A stretch of 64,000 bases of DNA. Origin: Prevotella sp. (GTDB lineage: Bacteria > Bacteroidota > Bacteroidia > Bacteroidales > Bacteroidaceae). A program made the translations under genes and the position numbers. The DNA is taken from the NCBI GenBank assembly GCA_017469955.1, contig JAFUFJ010000005.1, positions 246,020 through 310,019 of the forward strand, read 5' to 3'. Below are positions 31,814 to 41,200 of the stretch, piece by piece. Below the pieces are notes generated by a model that saw only the letters and a program-made list of their open reading frames with translations, was not told the DNA's origin and made no database searches. The stretch's first letter is position 1, and each line of letters starts with the position of its first letter.

Positions 31814-32902
31814 ATGAAAGCAATCGAACATAGCTATTGTGTGATTCTGGCTGGCGGAAAAGGGCGTCGTCTGTGGCCTTGCAGCCGAGAGACCTATCCA
31901 AAACAGTTCATTGACTTCTTTGGAGCTGGCCGTACACAGCTGCAACAGACCTATGACCGTTTCTTGAAACTGCTGCCTCATGACCATATCTTTGTCAACA
32001 CAACCGTAAACTACGAGCACATCGTTCGCGAACAGTTGCCCGACCTTCCCGAACAGAACGTTCTTTCCGAGCCTATCCACCGAAATACGGCTCCCAGTGT
32101 GGCATGGGCAGCCCACAGGATCAGTAAGATCGACAGGGATGCTCTGCTTATCGTCTCGCCTTCAGACCAATACGTTCACAACGAGGAGGCTTTCAAACGC
32201 AATATCAACGAAGGACTCCTACTTGTCGGGAACCATGACGTGGTGCTCACGATGGGTGTGCAACCTACCCGGCCCGAACCAGGATACGGCTACATACAGA
32301 TGGGCGATCAGGTGGGCGACAACATCTATAAGGTGCAGTCTTTCACTGAGAAGCCGGAGCGTGACTTCGCCAGGATATTTCTTGAAAGCGGAGAGTTCTA
32401 TTGGAACACCGGTCTTTTTCTCTCCAAGGCTTCTTTCCTTTGCGAGTGCATGTCCCAGTTATTGCCCCCCGTATTGCGTAAGTTTGACGCTGAGCATTCT
32501 GTGTATGATGTTTCTGCCGAGAATGCTTTCATGCGCGAGAATTTCCCTTCTTATCCCAACATCTCTGCCGACTATGCCATACTTGAGCGCACAAAACAGG
32601 TCTGTGTGATGAGATGTGACTTCGGATGGGCTGACCTTGGTACATGGCATAGCATATATGAAGCGATGCAGAAAAGTGACAATGATAATGTTGTTATCGA
32701 CTCAGACGTCATCGTCGACAATGCTCAGAACAACGTCATCAAGCTGCCGAAAGGACGTCTTGCCGTAGTAAACGGCCTCGACGGATTCATCGTTGCCGAG
32801 GAGGACAATGTGCTTCTCATCTGCAAGAAAGAAGACTCTTCGGCCCTTGTCCGCAAATTTGTCAACGACGTTCTGATGAAACGTGGCAAAGATTTTGTAT
32901 GA
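31814..32902 (+). CDS. manC: Mannose-1-phosphate guanylyltransferase
   Basis: 362 residues. The nucleotidyltransferase signature is near the start (VILAGGKGRRLWPCSRETYPKQF), followed by TVNYEHIVREQLP, EPIHRNTAPSVAWAA, SPSDQYVHNEEAF and FTEKPERDFA. It makes GDP-mannose from mannose-1-phosphate and GTP. GDP-mannose is the precursor of GDP-fucose, which the GT11 transferase of the polysaccharide cluster at 53127 would use. The protein is the short form without the phosphomannose isomerase domain. It stands alone, convergent with the HIT gene. Confidence 0.93.
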   Translation: MKAIEHSYCVILAGGKGRRLWPCSRETYPKQFIDFFGAGRTQLQQTYDRFLKLLPHDHIFVNTTVNYEHIVREQLPDLPEQNVLSEPIHRNTAPSVAWAAHRISKIDRDALLIVSPSDQYVHNEEAFKRNINEGLLLVGNHDVVLTMGVQPTRPEPGYGYIQMGDQVGDNIYKVQSFTEKPERDFARIFLESGEFYWNTGLFLSKASFLCECMSQLLPPVLRKFDAEHSVYDVSAENAFMRENFPSYPNISADYAILERTKQVCVMRCDFGWADLGTWHSIYEAMQKSDNDNVVIDSDVIVDNAQNNVIKLPKGRLAVVNGLDGFIVAEEDNVLLICKKEDSSALVRKFVNDVLMKRGKDFV

Positions 32903-32948
32903 ACGACTGACATTCTTACTGTTTATCCCGGCATAACTCCATAAAGAA

Positions 32949-33010
32949 AACAGCCGGCAGGGCTACATACCAGCCACTCTCGTGACTTCAGTATAGCCCT
33001 GCCGGCTGTT
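32949..33010. terminator. 17-bp perfect inverted repeat, probable bidirectional terminator
   Basis: AACAGCCGGCAGGGCTA (32949-32965) and TAGCCCTGCCGGCTGTT (32994-33010) are perfect arms around 28 bases, between convergent manC and the HIT gene. On the minus strand the hairpin is followed by TTTTCTTTAT; the plus side has only a weak T content. Confidence 0.75.
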
Positions 33011-33026
33011 GCTTCCTTGTGGGATT

Positions 33027-33431
33027 CTAATCCTTCAATGCAAGAAACTCACGGTACACTGCATCGGCTATCTGCTGCATTTCCTCGGACGGGAACTGCT
33101 TTTTCTCCCTACGAAAATCCACATCAGCCTCCGTATTCATAGGTATCAGGTGGATATGGGCATGCGGTACCTCCAAGCCAAGCACCACTTGTGCCACTTT
33201 TCTGCATCCAAAGACCTTCCTTAATGCCAATGCAACCTGCTTGGCAAACTGCTGGAACTCTCCGATTTCCTCATCTTCCATATCAAAGATATAGTCCACT
33301 TCCCGGCGAGGAATCACCAAGGTGTGACCCTTTGAAACGGGGTTGATGTCAAGGAATGCATAGAACTTCTCACTTTCCGCACACTTATAGCTCGGAATTT
33401 CGCCTGCTGCTATCTTGCTGAATATATCCAT
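33027..33431 (-). CDS. HIT family hydrolase
   Basis: 134 residues with the histidine triad HAHIHLIP (about 89-96) and the N-terminal MDIFSKIAAGEIPSYKCAESEKFYAFLDINP of the Hint/HIT branch. These enzymes hydrolyse AMP-linked small molecules such as adenosine phosphoramidate or dinucleoside polyphosphates. It lies 12 bases after greA on the same strand and is probably co-transcribed with it. Confidence 0.93.
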   Translation of the reverse strand: MDIFSKIAAGEIPSYKCAESEKFYAFLDINPVSKGHTLVIPRREVDYIFDMEDEEIGEFQQFAKQVALALRKVFGCRKVAQVVLGLEVPHAHIHLIPMNTEADVDFRREKKQFPSEEMQQIADAVYREFLALKD

Positions 33432-33443
33432 ATCTTTTTCTCT

Positions 33444-33911
33444 TTATGCGATTGAAATATTGTCAACGCGCAGCTTCATGATGCCTGCCGGTATCTTTAT
33501 CTCGGCCACATCACCCACTTTCTTGTTCAGAAGTCCCTGGGCTATCGGAGTCTTGATTGACAGTTTACCCTCGCGCAGGTTAGCTTCCTGCTCGCTAACG
33601 ATCGTGTAAGTCATCTTTGCTCCGTTGCCAAGATTGGTCATTTCCACCTTCGACATGATCTGCACTGCATCGGCTGACAGGCGCGAAGTGTCAACAATCT
33701 TCGCCTCTGCAATCGTCAGTTTCAACTGGTTAATCTTATTTTCCAGATGGGCCTGTGCCTCCTTTGCCGCATCGTATTCTGAGTTTTCACTCAGGTCACC
33801 TTTGTCTCTTGCCTCAGCAATTGCTGCCGAAGCCTTCGGGCGTTCTACTCCTTCCAGTCTTCTAAGTTCGGCTATCAGCTTGTCATAGCCTTCTTGTGAC
33901 ATGTAAGCCAT
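33444..33911 (-). CDS. greA: Transcription elongation factor GreA
   Basis: 155 residues from ATG 33911 (MAYMSQEGYDKLIAELRRLEGVERPKAS). A longer frame adds 15 unlikely residues. The N-terminal coiled coil with the acidic tip (DLSENSEYDAAKEAQ) enters the secondary channel of RNA polymerase and stimulates cleavage of backtracked RNA; the C-terminal FKBP-like domain includes KVGDVAEIKIPAG. All parts are present and the length is normal. Confidence 0.95.
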   Translation of the reverse strand: MAYMSQEGYDKLIAELRRLEGVERPKASAAIAEARDKGDLSENSEYDAAKEAQAHLENKINQLKLTIAEAKIVDTSRLSADAVQIMSKVEMTNLGNGAKMTYTIVSEQEANLREGKLSIKTPIAQGLLNKKVGDVAEIKIPAGIMKLRVDNISIA

Positions 33912-34038
33912 ATTGTCCTTTTGTTTTGTTTCTCGTTTATTCGTTTTTCCGCGCACGACAAAAAAGAAAGAATTCCGACAAGAAAGCAGTGTCGAAATTC
34001 CGTATATTCCCTATGTCAATACGTCTGTTGTCTGGCTG

Positions 34039-34046
34039 CAAAGTTA
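34039..34046 (-). promoter_or_regulatory. greA promoter (-7 box)
   Basis: TAACTTTG on the minus strand, 127 bases before ATG 33911, with TTGG about 19 bases upstream. It predicts a leader of about 120 nt, part of which can form a GAATT/AATTC-based hairpin near 33970-34000. Confidence 0.55.
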
Positions 34047-34207
34047 TGAAATGTTTCTGAAACCTCCAACTTTTTCCATAGATTTTTAATCTTTTTTTAG
34101 CGATATACATGCCACTTCCAAATCATAAGCTTTTGATTCAAATCAAGAAAACAAGCCGTTTACTTGGTTGTTAACGCAAACAGTTCAGCCAAAGACCGTA
34201 AAAACAT

Positions 34208-34284
34208 TAAATTTGCAACGTGTTTTTCATAGTATTAGATTTAAGGTTAACAAATGACGGGGACTCGGCGGAGTCCTTTTTTTT
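34208..34284 (+). ncRNA. Candidate small RNA with promoter and intrinsic terminator
   Basis: TAAATTTG (34208-34215) is a good -7 box, predicting a transcript of about 60-65 nt from around 34222. It ends in GGACTC-GGCG-GAGTCC (34261-34276) and eight T's. There is no reading frame of note. The A/T-rich body (ATAGTATTAGATTTAAGG) seems familiar from other Bacteroidales intergenic regions, but I cannot verify that. It points toward the 3' end of the helicase gene. Nothing else is seen in 33912-34335 apart from the greA leader. Confidence 0.5.
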
Positions 34285-34335
34285 GTATCCTTTCGCAGGC
34301 AGGATTCCTGCCTCTCTACCCATGTTCCGGTGTTC

Positions 34336-37300
34336 CTATTTCAGGGTTTCGTCCTCCTTGTAGCCACCGCTTGCCTTGATATATCCGATCAGGTCGGCAT
34401 AAAGCTGGTTGTTGAGCAAAGTCTTCTCGTTGCCCACCATTATCATTCTTTGGCGTGCCCGTGTGAGAGCTACGTTCAGTTTGCGGTCAATCTGCCGATT
34501 GTTCTCCTCGAAAGTGTTGGCAGTAAGGAAGTCAAGCTGATAGCGACGGGTAACAGTCAGCGAGTAGACAATGACGTCTCGCTGCGAGCCTTGATAGCGT
34601 TCAACCGTGTCGATGCTGATGTTCCTGACGGCTTCGATGCCATATTTCTCCAGTTCCTGGCGTATCACTGCTATTTGATTGCGGTATGGTACGATTACGC
34701 CGACCGTCTTTTCGGCAGTGAAACGGCTGCCGTATTCGGCATATACGTCAGCCACCAGTCTGGCAACGACGCGCGCTTCTGCCAGGTTTGACTTCGCTGC
34801 TGCCTCAGTATCGGCTTCGCTGTCGGCCGGTTCGACGTTGACAAACTGCAGCCTTGCCTGCATAGACGGTTCTTGCTGATGAGGCAACGGAACGGTTTCC
34901 AGCCTTTCTTCCTCATAGAATTTTCTGCTCGGCCAGTCAGCTATGTCGGGATGCATGCGTCCATGCCGGCTCAGCGTGCCGATGAAGTCGGTCCGCCCGG
35001 CGCGCCTTTCCGTCTGCAAGAGGCGTTCGAAGAGCGACTTTCTGCAGTTGTCGAGGCCTATTGCAGTCAGTAATGGATGGTCGACGGCCGACTCTTCCCG
35101 TGCCTGTGCCACGACGGCCGGCAGCTGTTTATGGTCGCCTATGAGTATGAAGCGGGGCTGTTGGTCGCCCGAAGCCGGCGAGCGCACGACCGAAAGCAGT
35201 CCGAGAAGGTCGGGCTCCAGTATCTGGCTTGCCTCGTCTACAACGATGCCCGAGAAGGTCTTCTGCTGGAAGAGGAACGGCCTTGTCTGCAGGGTCGATG
35301 TTGTTCCGACGATGATTTCGGCCTGTTCTATCAGCCTTTTCATAGCCTTCAGCTTCGGATTGTCGCCCACTGCTTCGCTGAGCAGACAGGGTCGGAAGCG
35401 TTCGTCGCAACTATACTCGCTGCCAATCCTGAGGAACTTGATGCCGTTGTCAGCCAACATTGCGCATATTTCGTCAACGGCACGGTTGGTATAGGCACAG
35501 AGTAGTAGCGACGCCGGCTGCCCTAATGCCCGTCCACGGGCCAGTTCCTCCTCGACAAGGAAGTGCAAAGCCATCGACGTCTTGCCTGTTCCCGGGGGTC
35601 CTATGATGAGAAAATAGTCGAGCGCCTGCAAGGCTTTCTCGATGGTTTCGTCATAATGCTGGTTGTAATGCCTCGACAGTTTCCGGGTGGTATCGCGCCG
35701 AGGCTGGCGCTGAGCGAGCAGCAAGTCGCGCCTTTCTTTCGGCGAACATGCGAAGCGATGGATGCCTGCCAGGGCCGTAGTGCTGGCCATATCGGTCGGC
35801 GCATGTTCCACAGCATAGCAGAGACGGTCGTCTATGATGTGTTCGTTCTGCAGGCTGTTGCTCAGCCTGAGTGTCAGTTGTGTGGCAGAAATGTCGGCAA
35901 CGACGGCTCTGAAGAGCATGCTTCTCCTGACGTCGGGCGTGTCTTTTTCCTCATAGGCATAGAGATAGACCATGTCGTTGCGACGGAAGTTCGACGTTGG
36001 CGGTTGTTCTCCTTCTGCAGGCTGGCGAAGGTTGAGCGTCACGAGGTCGATGCCTCTGCTCCGCTCGCTGCACGCTTTTCGGGCAACATGCAGCCCCGTG
36101 TAGATGTTTCCCGTGGCCATTTTCTCCGAGAGAGGCATGTTCCACAGGTCAGCGGCGCATCCTCCCGAGGTGTCAGGCTTGCCGGTCTTGGCGAGCAACT
36201 GTTCCTTCATCACGAATGTTACCATCCTGCCGACGTAGGCTTTCTCCAGTTCTGAGAGCGAGTGAAGGGGCTGTGTAAGGGCATTCAGCTGCGGCAGGAG
36301 GTAGTCGTCATAGAACTTTCCGCCCATGTTGGCCGTGTTGAGCACGTCAGGACGCAGCCGTGGCAGCACCTTTTCGAATCCGTTTCGGGCGATGAAGTAG
36401 TCGGTTGCCACCACTTGATTGCGATAGGCAAGGGCTTCGCGCAGCAGCTTTTGCAGCGGCTCCACTTCGAGAAGTCCGTCGGGAAGGTCGTATTTCGAGT
36501 AGAGAAGGAGCATCTCTGTCTGGCTTCTCGGCAGATCGAAGTTGTAGGCCAGGACGGCATAATAGAGCAACATCTGTACGTAGTGCCGTTCTATATGCTT
36601 GCCATAGGCGCCTGCAAAGGCCGGCCGTTCGATGTTGTAGTTCTTTCCTGCCTTCTGCTCAACGAGCAGGGTCATGTCGGTCGTCATTAGGTCTACTCGC
36701 CCTTGCAGGCCCAGCTTCTCGCATACAAACGACGGTTCGAGCACGGCTCGTTCACGGTTGTGGCGGTCGAAAAGGTCGCCGACGGCAGCCTTGATGTGTT
36801 CCATCTGCCTGACGGCTTCCTGCTTGAACGCCTCGGCATCGAGGTCGGTACAGGTGGAGTAGTCGATGGCCCGTTCGAGGAAATGGCGCCTGAGCGTCTC
36901 GCCAACCGTCACCTCTCCGCGGGTGTTGTTGACCACATCGTCGAGTGCTGCGCCAGAGAATCCGCCCATCAGGGTGTGGCGGGTGTTGGCTTTCGGCGAC
37001 ATTCGCCGGAGGATATAGAGCAGGGGATGGTGGCCGAAGTCTTCAAAACAGGCCGAGAGGGTGCTGATGTCAACCAGATAGTCGGGCTCGACGATGACGG
37101 CAAGGGGCACCAGACGGCTGCCCGTTCGCCGGCAATCGAGCAGGTTGAGCTGCATGCCCTCGTGCAGGAGGGGTGGCAAATAGCTGAAGTCGACATAGTC
37201 GGGCGAGGCTGAGAGGTCTACCGTGAACTGCTCGTCAAGGCCGTTTCCGTCGATGCTCACTTTGATTTCGCGGTCGTCCCACTCGTCGACAATGCACCGC

Positions 37301-37710
37301 ATGCAGCGGTAGTCTACGCGATGGGTGGCACTCTCGCGGGGCATTTCGACGGGCAGCACCGACAGGAGCGACGAGGGAACGGCCTCTGAGAACACTGCCG
37401 AGACGAAAAGACTCAGGGCCCTGCAGTCGCAGAGCCGTTCTTCACGCGAGAGCGAAAGGGCGTCGAGGCTGTCGCGACGGGCCTTCTGTATGGCGCGTGC
37501 CACTGGGCGTTGCAGGCGGCAACGCCTGCAAAGGGTGTCGACTTGCGACGACAGATTGCCGAAGCCATGGCGCGTATCACGCAGGCCATACTGGCATGTC
37601 AGGCTCAGAACCTCGCGCATCGACGCCGGTCCATACTTGCCTTCTGCCACTGCCGAGACCATCTCAAACAGCTCTTTGGCCGTGATATTCTGCTGCGGTT
37701 CGTATGCCAT
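34336..37710 (-). CDS. Large nuclease-helicase (Dna2/UPF1-like superfamily 1)
   Basis: 1,124 residues. An N-terminal region of unknown fold is followed by a RecB/Cas4-like nuclease domain (GRVDLMTTDMTLLVEQKAG, about 335-353, and the downstream QMLLYYAVL). The SF1 helicase follows with GPPGTGKTS (about 715), DEASQILEPDLL, IGDHKQLPAVV, VIVPYRNQ, SIDTVERYQGSQRDVIVYS and NVALTRARQRM. This domain order is like Dna2, which processes 5' flaps and DNA ends. Whether it acts in repair or defence is unclear. It lies between a candidate small RNA and a family-1 repeat array. Confidence 0.85.
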   Translation of the reverse strand: MAYEPQQNITAKELFEMVSAVAEGKYGPASMREVLSLTCQYGLRDTRHGFGNLSSQVDTLCRRCRLQRPVARAIQKARRDSLDALSLSREERLCDCRALSLFVSAVFSEAVPSSLLSVLPVEMPRESATHRVDYRCMRCIVDEWDDREIKVSIDGNGLDEQFTVDLSASPDYVDFSYLPPLLHEGMQLNLLDCRRTGSRLVPLAVIVEPDYLVDISTLSACFEDFGHHPLLYILRRMSPKANTRHTLMGGFSGAALDDVVNNTRGEVTVGETLRRHFLERAIDYSTCTDLDAEAFKQEAVRQMEHIKAAVGDLFDRHNRERAVLEPSFVCEKLGLQGRVDLMTTDMTLLVEQKAGKNYNIERPAFAGAYGKHIERHYVQMLLYYAVLAYNFDLPRSQTEMLLLYSKYDLPDGLLEVEPLQKLLREALAYRNQVVATDYFIARNGFEKVLPRLRPDVLNTANMGGKFYDDYLLPQLNALTQPLHSLSELEKAYVGRMVTFVMKEQLLAKTGKPDTSGGCAADLWNMPLSEKMATGNIYTGLHVARKACSERSRGIDLVTLNLRQPAEGEQPPTSNFRRNDMVYLYAYEEKDTPDVRRSMLFRAVVADISATQLTLRLSNSLQNEHIIDDRLCYAVEHAPTDMASTTALAGIHRFACSPKERRDLLLAQRQPRRDTTRKLSRHYNQHYDETIEKALQALDYFLIIGPPGTGKTSMALHFLVEEELARGRALGQPASLLLCAYTNRAVDEICAMLADNGIKFLRIGSEYSCDERFRPCLLSEAVGDNPKLKAMKRLIEQAEIIVGTTSTLQTRPFLFQQKTFSGIVVDEASQILEPDLLGLLSVVRSPASGDQQPRFILIGDHKQLPAVVAQAREESAVDHPLLTAIGLDNCRKSLFERLLQTERRAGRTDFIGTLSRHGRMHPDIADWPSRKFYEEERLETVPLPHQQEPSMQARLQFVNVEPADSEADTEAAAKSNLAEARVVARLVADVYAEYGSRFTAEKTVGVIVPYRNQIAVIRQELEKYGIEAVRNISIDTVERYQGSQRDVIVYSLTVTRRYQLDFLTANTFEENNRQIDRKLNVALTRARQRMIMVGNEKTLLNNQLYADLIGYIKASGGYKEDETLK

Positions 37711-37800
37711 TTCTTCTGATTCGGAAACCTTCTGCAGGGTTTTTCTGTGCCTGCCGGAAGGGTTTTCTGTGTTTTCCTGAGGAGAAGTGTCAGGGCTGTG

Positions 37801-37913
37801 GCCGAGAAAGCTAAGCTTTCTGCCTGAGAATCCTATCCTTTCTTCCTGATAACTCTATCCTTTCTCGCCCATAACCCTGCCCTTTCTCGGGCTGAAAGCT
37901 AAGCTTTCTCACC
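37801..37913. repeat. Family-1 intergenic array, locus B (five units)
   Basis: Five units in tandem. The first and last both contain AAAGCTAAGCTTTC, and units 2-4 contain CCTATCCTTTC, CTCTATCCTTTCTC and CCCTGCCCTTTCTC. The array lies upstream of the nuclease-helicase gene and downstream of the rseP terminator. Confidence 0.8.
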
Positions 37914-37951
37914 GGCAACGGACAGCCTGCTGCCCGGAAACCGTCGGGAAA

Positions 37952-38014
37952 GCCCAAAAGAAAAGCTTCCCCCACGCGCGCAAACATTATATTATACACG
38001 CACGCAGGGGAAGC
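37952..38014 (-). terminator. Terminator of the rseP operon
   Basis: GCTTCCCC and GGGGAAGC (arms 37965-37972 and 38007-38014), with further GCGC pairing inside, followed on the minus strand by TTTTCTTTTGGG. It is 12 bases after the rseP stop. Confidence 0.7.
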
Positions 38015-38025
38015 GTCAAGCAGAT

Positions 38026-39441
38026 TTACATCAGGTGAAGCCAGCGCAACACGTCGTTGAGGTTGGCCACCACCATGAGCAGAATCAGGATGGTGAAGCC
38101 CACATACTCGGCGCGTATCATGAAGGTCTCCGAGGGTTTGCGGCCCGTCACCATCTCGTAAAGCAAGAAAAGCACGTGACCTCCGTCAAGAGCCGGGATG
38201 GGAAGGATGTTCATAAAGGCCAGGATGATCGAGAGAAATGCCGTCATCAGCCAAAACATGTGCCAGTCCCACACCGGTGGAAACAGGCTGCCAATGGCAC
38301 CAAAGCCACCGAGTGACTTCGCTCCGTCTTTGGTGAAAACATACTTCATGTCGCCCACATAGCCACCCAAGACGTTCCATCCATACTTCACTCCTTCGGG
38401 CAAACTCCTGAGGAAGCTGTAGTCGACGTGGGTCTCTTCGTAGTAGTTGTAGAGCGAAGGCTTGCCTACTCCGAACTTCAAATCGCCGGTGAGCGTGAGG
38501 CCCACGGGGATGGTGTCGGTGCCTTCAGCCCCGCTACGCAGCACAAGAAGGCTGGTCTGGCGCAGCTTCAAACTGTCGGAAGGCGTGCCTGCACCGGCTA
38601 AAGCGTCGGCCAAAGAGTTCAACACTTCGTCGATATCGTTCCACGAATCGACAGCCTTCCCGTTGACCGCAGCAATCATGTCGCCCTTCAACAGTCCCGC
38701 AGCCGAGGCAGGACTGCCAGGCATCACGCTGTCGATGGCTGCCGGAATGAGCGGAGTCACAAAGCGCGGCGTCGACTGAAGCATAGAGAGCATGTTGATT
38801 TCGCCCGGCAAAGCCACCGTGACCTCTCTGCCGACAGAGTCTGACTCGGCCTTGCGCAGCACCGTCACCTCATGGGCTTTCGACAAGTTGCGATAGAGAT
38901 CGCCGTCAAACTTCTTGAACGCTCCAAGGTCGGAGCGCAACAAAACATCACCATCTTCGAAACCATAGCTCTTGGCTTCCTGGTTGAACTTCATGCCCAT
39001 CGACATGTCGTCAACGGCAATATAGTTGTCGCCCCAATGGAAAAGCACCATCGCATAGATGAACAACGCCAGGAGAAAATTGACCAACACACCGCCAATC
39101 ATGATCAGAAGACGCTGCCATGCGGGCTTGGTTCGGAACTCCCACGGTTGTTCCGGCTGCTTCATCTGCTCTGTATCAAACGACTCATCTATCATGCCTG
39201 CTATCTTACAATAGCCGCCAAGTGGCAGCCATCCCACCCCATATTGGGTATCACTATTCTTGGGTTTCCACTTGAATATGCTCCCGTCCCATTTCCAAAT
39301 ACTGGGATCAAAGAACAGATAGAACTTCTCAACACGCACTCCAAACAGCTTGGAGAAGAAGAAGTGACCGCCCTCATGCAGCAGCACAAGAAGCGAAATG
39401 GCCAGAATAAACTGGAGCAGTCTTATCAGAAATACTTCCAT
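38026..39441 (-). CDS. rseP: Site-2 metalloprotease RseP (zinc, membrane-embedded)
   Basis: 471 residues. The zinc-binding HEGGH is at residues 22-26 in the first membrane helix and the second metal-ligand motif ALDGGHVLF is near residue 420 in the third helix. The periplasmic part between them contains a PDZ domain (SPASAAGLLKGDMIAAVNGKAVDSWNDI, about 240-270). RseP-type enzymes cleave anti-sigma factors and remnant signal peptides. The order dxr-rseP on one transcript is common among bacteria, and here murA, rimM, dxr and rseP follow one another. Confidence 0.93.
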   Translation of the reverse strand: MEVFLIRLLQFILAISLLVLLHEGGHFFFSKLFGVRVEKFYLFFDPSIWKWDGSIFKWKPKNSDTQYGVGWLPLGGYCKIAGMIDESFDTEQMKQPEQPWEFRTKPAWQRLLIMIGGVLVNFLLALFIYAMVLFHWGDNYIAVDDMSMGMKFNQEAKSYGFEDGDVLLRSDLGAFKKFDGDLYRNLSKAHEVTVLRKAESDSVGREVTVALPGEINMLSMLQSTPRFVTPLIPAAIDSVMPGSPASAAGLLKGDMIAAVNGKAVDSWNDIDEVLNSLADALAGAGTPSDSLKLRQTSLLVLRSGAEGTDTIPVGLTLTGDLKFGVGKPSLYNYYEETHVDYSFLRSLPEGVKYGWNVLGGYVGDMKYVFTKDGAKSLGGFGAIGSLFPPVWDWHMFWLMTAFLSIILAFMNILPIPALDGGHVLFLLYEMVTGRKPSETFMIRAEYVGFTILILLMVVANLNDVLRWLHLM

Positions 39442-39506
39442 TGTGTAAATCTTTTTACCTGATTATGTTATTGTTTTCTTGTTTATCACTATTGATTCTC
39501 AACGTC

Positions 39507-40676
39507 TTACACACTTTCCGAAAGGCCGAGCAGGCTGGAAGCTGTGCGACGAGCCTCAGCATCGGTGGCAAAATAGGCATCGAGCGTGGGCGTCTTGTCA
39601 AACGGAACGCGCCACATGGTCTCGGCAATCACGTCGGCTATCTGCGGGAAGCTGCACCGGTTCTGTCGGAAAGCAAGGTTGACAACCTCGTTGGCTGCAT
39701 TCAGAACACAAGGCATGTTGCCTCCCATGCGCATGGCTTCATAGGCCAAAGCCAGACACTTGAACTTCTCAACGTCGGGCTCGAAGAACTCCAACGGACG
39801 CTTGAACAGGTCGAGACGGTTGCCGTTCAGGGGCAGACGCTCGGGGAAAGAGAAGGCATATTGTATGGGAAGACGCATGTCGGGCACACCCAACTGGGCC
39901 TTCACCGAGCCGTCTACGAACTGCACGGCTGAGTGAACAATGCTTTGAGGATGGATAAGTACTTGGATTTTCTCTACAGGAACGCCGAACAACCATCGGG
40001 CTTCAATGACTTCGAAGCCTTTGTTCATGAGCGTAGCCGAGTCGATCGTGATCTTTGCTCCCATCTGCCAAGTGGGATGACGCAAAGCCTGATCGGCCGT
40101 GACCGTGGCTATCTCGGCGCTCGAAAGGGTACGGAAAGGACCGCCAGAGCACGTGAGAAGAATCTTCTCGACGGCATTTTCAGGCTCGCCCGCTAAGCTT
40201 TGAAAAATAGCAGAATGCTCGCTGTCGACAGGAAGGATGGGCACTTTGTAGGTGTTTGCCAACTGACAAATCAGTTCTCCGGCCACAACAAGGGTCTCTT
40301 TATTAGCCAGACAGATCTTCTTTCGTGCACGAATAGCATGAACAGTGGGCGAAAGACCACTGAAACCGACCATGGCCGTGAGCACCATGTCTATGGGATC
40401 GGCCTCGACAATCTCGTCAATAGCCTGCTTGCCTGCATAGACTTTAACATCGGGAAGGTCTGCCAAGAGAGCCTTCAAAGGTTCATAATAAGACTCGTTG
40501 GCTATGACAACTGCCGAAGGACGGAAGCGTCTGGCCTGCTCGGCAAGCATCTCATAGCGGTTGTTGGCTGTCAATGCATAGGCTTCATAGCGGTCAGGGT
40601 GCTGGGCAATGACGTCAAGTGCCTGCGTTCCTATCGACCCTGTTGAGCCTAATATGCAAATTTGCTGTTTCTTCAT
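39507..40676 (-). CDS. dxr: 1-deoxy-D-xylulose 5-phosphate reductoisomerase
   Basis: 389 residues. The NADPH-binding N terminus (ILGSTGSIGTQALDVI), the catalytic-domain motifs LPVDSEHSAIFQSL and TCSGGPFRT, and the metal/substrate site ITIDSATLMNKGFEVIEARWLF are present. Dxr makes 2-C-methyl-D-erythritol 4-phosphate, the committed step toward isoprenoids; IspF of the same pathway is at 5809. It starts one base after the rimM stop and is in the murA-rimM-dxr-rseP run. Confidence 0.96.
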   Translation of the reverse strand: MKKQQICILGSTGSIGTQALDVIAQHPDRYEAYALTANNRYEMLAEQARRFRPSAVVIANESYYEPLKALLADLPDVKVYAGKQAIDEIVEADPIDMVLTAMVGFSGLSPTVHAIRARKKICLANKETLVVAGELICQLANTYKVPILPVDSEHSAIFQSLAGEPENAVEKILLTCSGGPFRTLSSAEIATVTADQALRHPTWQMGAKITIDSATLMNKGFEVIEARWLFGVPVEKIQVLIHPQSIVHSAVQFVDGSVKAQLGVPDMRLPIQYAFSFPERLPLNGNRLDLFKRPLEFFEPDVEKFKCLALAYEAMRMGGNMPCVLNAANEVVNLAFRQNRCSFPQIADVIAETMWRVPFDKTPTLDAYFATDAEARRTASSLLGLSESV

Positions 40677-40677
40677 A

Positions 40678-41199
40678 TTACAAATCTAACAAGCCTTCGG
40701 GCAGTCGCATGCGGACGATGCGTGCTTGAAGGTCTATATCTTCAATCAACTCCTCCGACGCAGGGACAAGGACTTTCCGGCCATCGGGAGTAGCTATCTC
40801 AAAGAGCATGTTGATGGTTGAGTAGTCGATGTCTTTGATTTCTCCAACTGGCTTGCCCGTTGTCTGATCAATAACCGAAAGGCCTGACAGCTGCGCCCAT
40901 GACACTTCATTGCTGCCATCGACAGCCTTGTCGCGAGGAAAGAACACTCCGCAATGGGTCAACTGGCGCACTTGTTCCTGAGAATCGATGCCCGAGAACT
41001 TCACAAGCACCGTCTCATCACTGCGGAAACGGTATTCTTCCATGAAGAAGGGAACAAGAATCCCGTCGACTTCCAGCACGACAAAATCGGATTCCACCCG
41101 GTCAAACACGTCGTCAGTGATATGCATTGTCACCTCGCCATGTATGCCATGCGACTTGCCGATACGGCCTATCTGAAAGACATTCTCTTGCTTGATCAT
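40678..41199 (-). CDS. rimM: Ribosome maturation factor RimM
   Basis: 173 residues: an N-terminal RimM beta-barrel (FQIGRIGKSHGIHGEVTMHITDD) and a C-terminal PRC-barrel (SGLSVIDQTTGKPVGEIKDID...VLVPASEELIEDIDLQARIVRMRLPEGLLDL). It binds the 30S head and helps 16S maturation through S19. The usual partners rpsP and trmD are not here; it is placed between murA and dxr, one base from each. Confidence 0.95.
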   Translation of the reverse strand: MIKQENVFQIGRIGKSHGIHGEVTMHITDDVFDRVESDFVVLEVDGILVPFFMEEYRFRSDETVLVKFSGIDSQEQVRQLTHCGVFFPRDKAVDGSNEVSWAQLSGLSVIDQTTGKPVGEIKDIDYSTINMLFEIATPDGRKVLVPASEELIEDIDLQARIVRMRLPEGLLDL

Positions 41200-41200
41200 C

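Noticed and set aside
37801-37913. CRISPR array
   Set aside because: Units are contiguous with no constant repeat/variable spacer pattern, and no cas genes are in the window.
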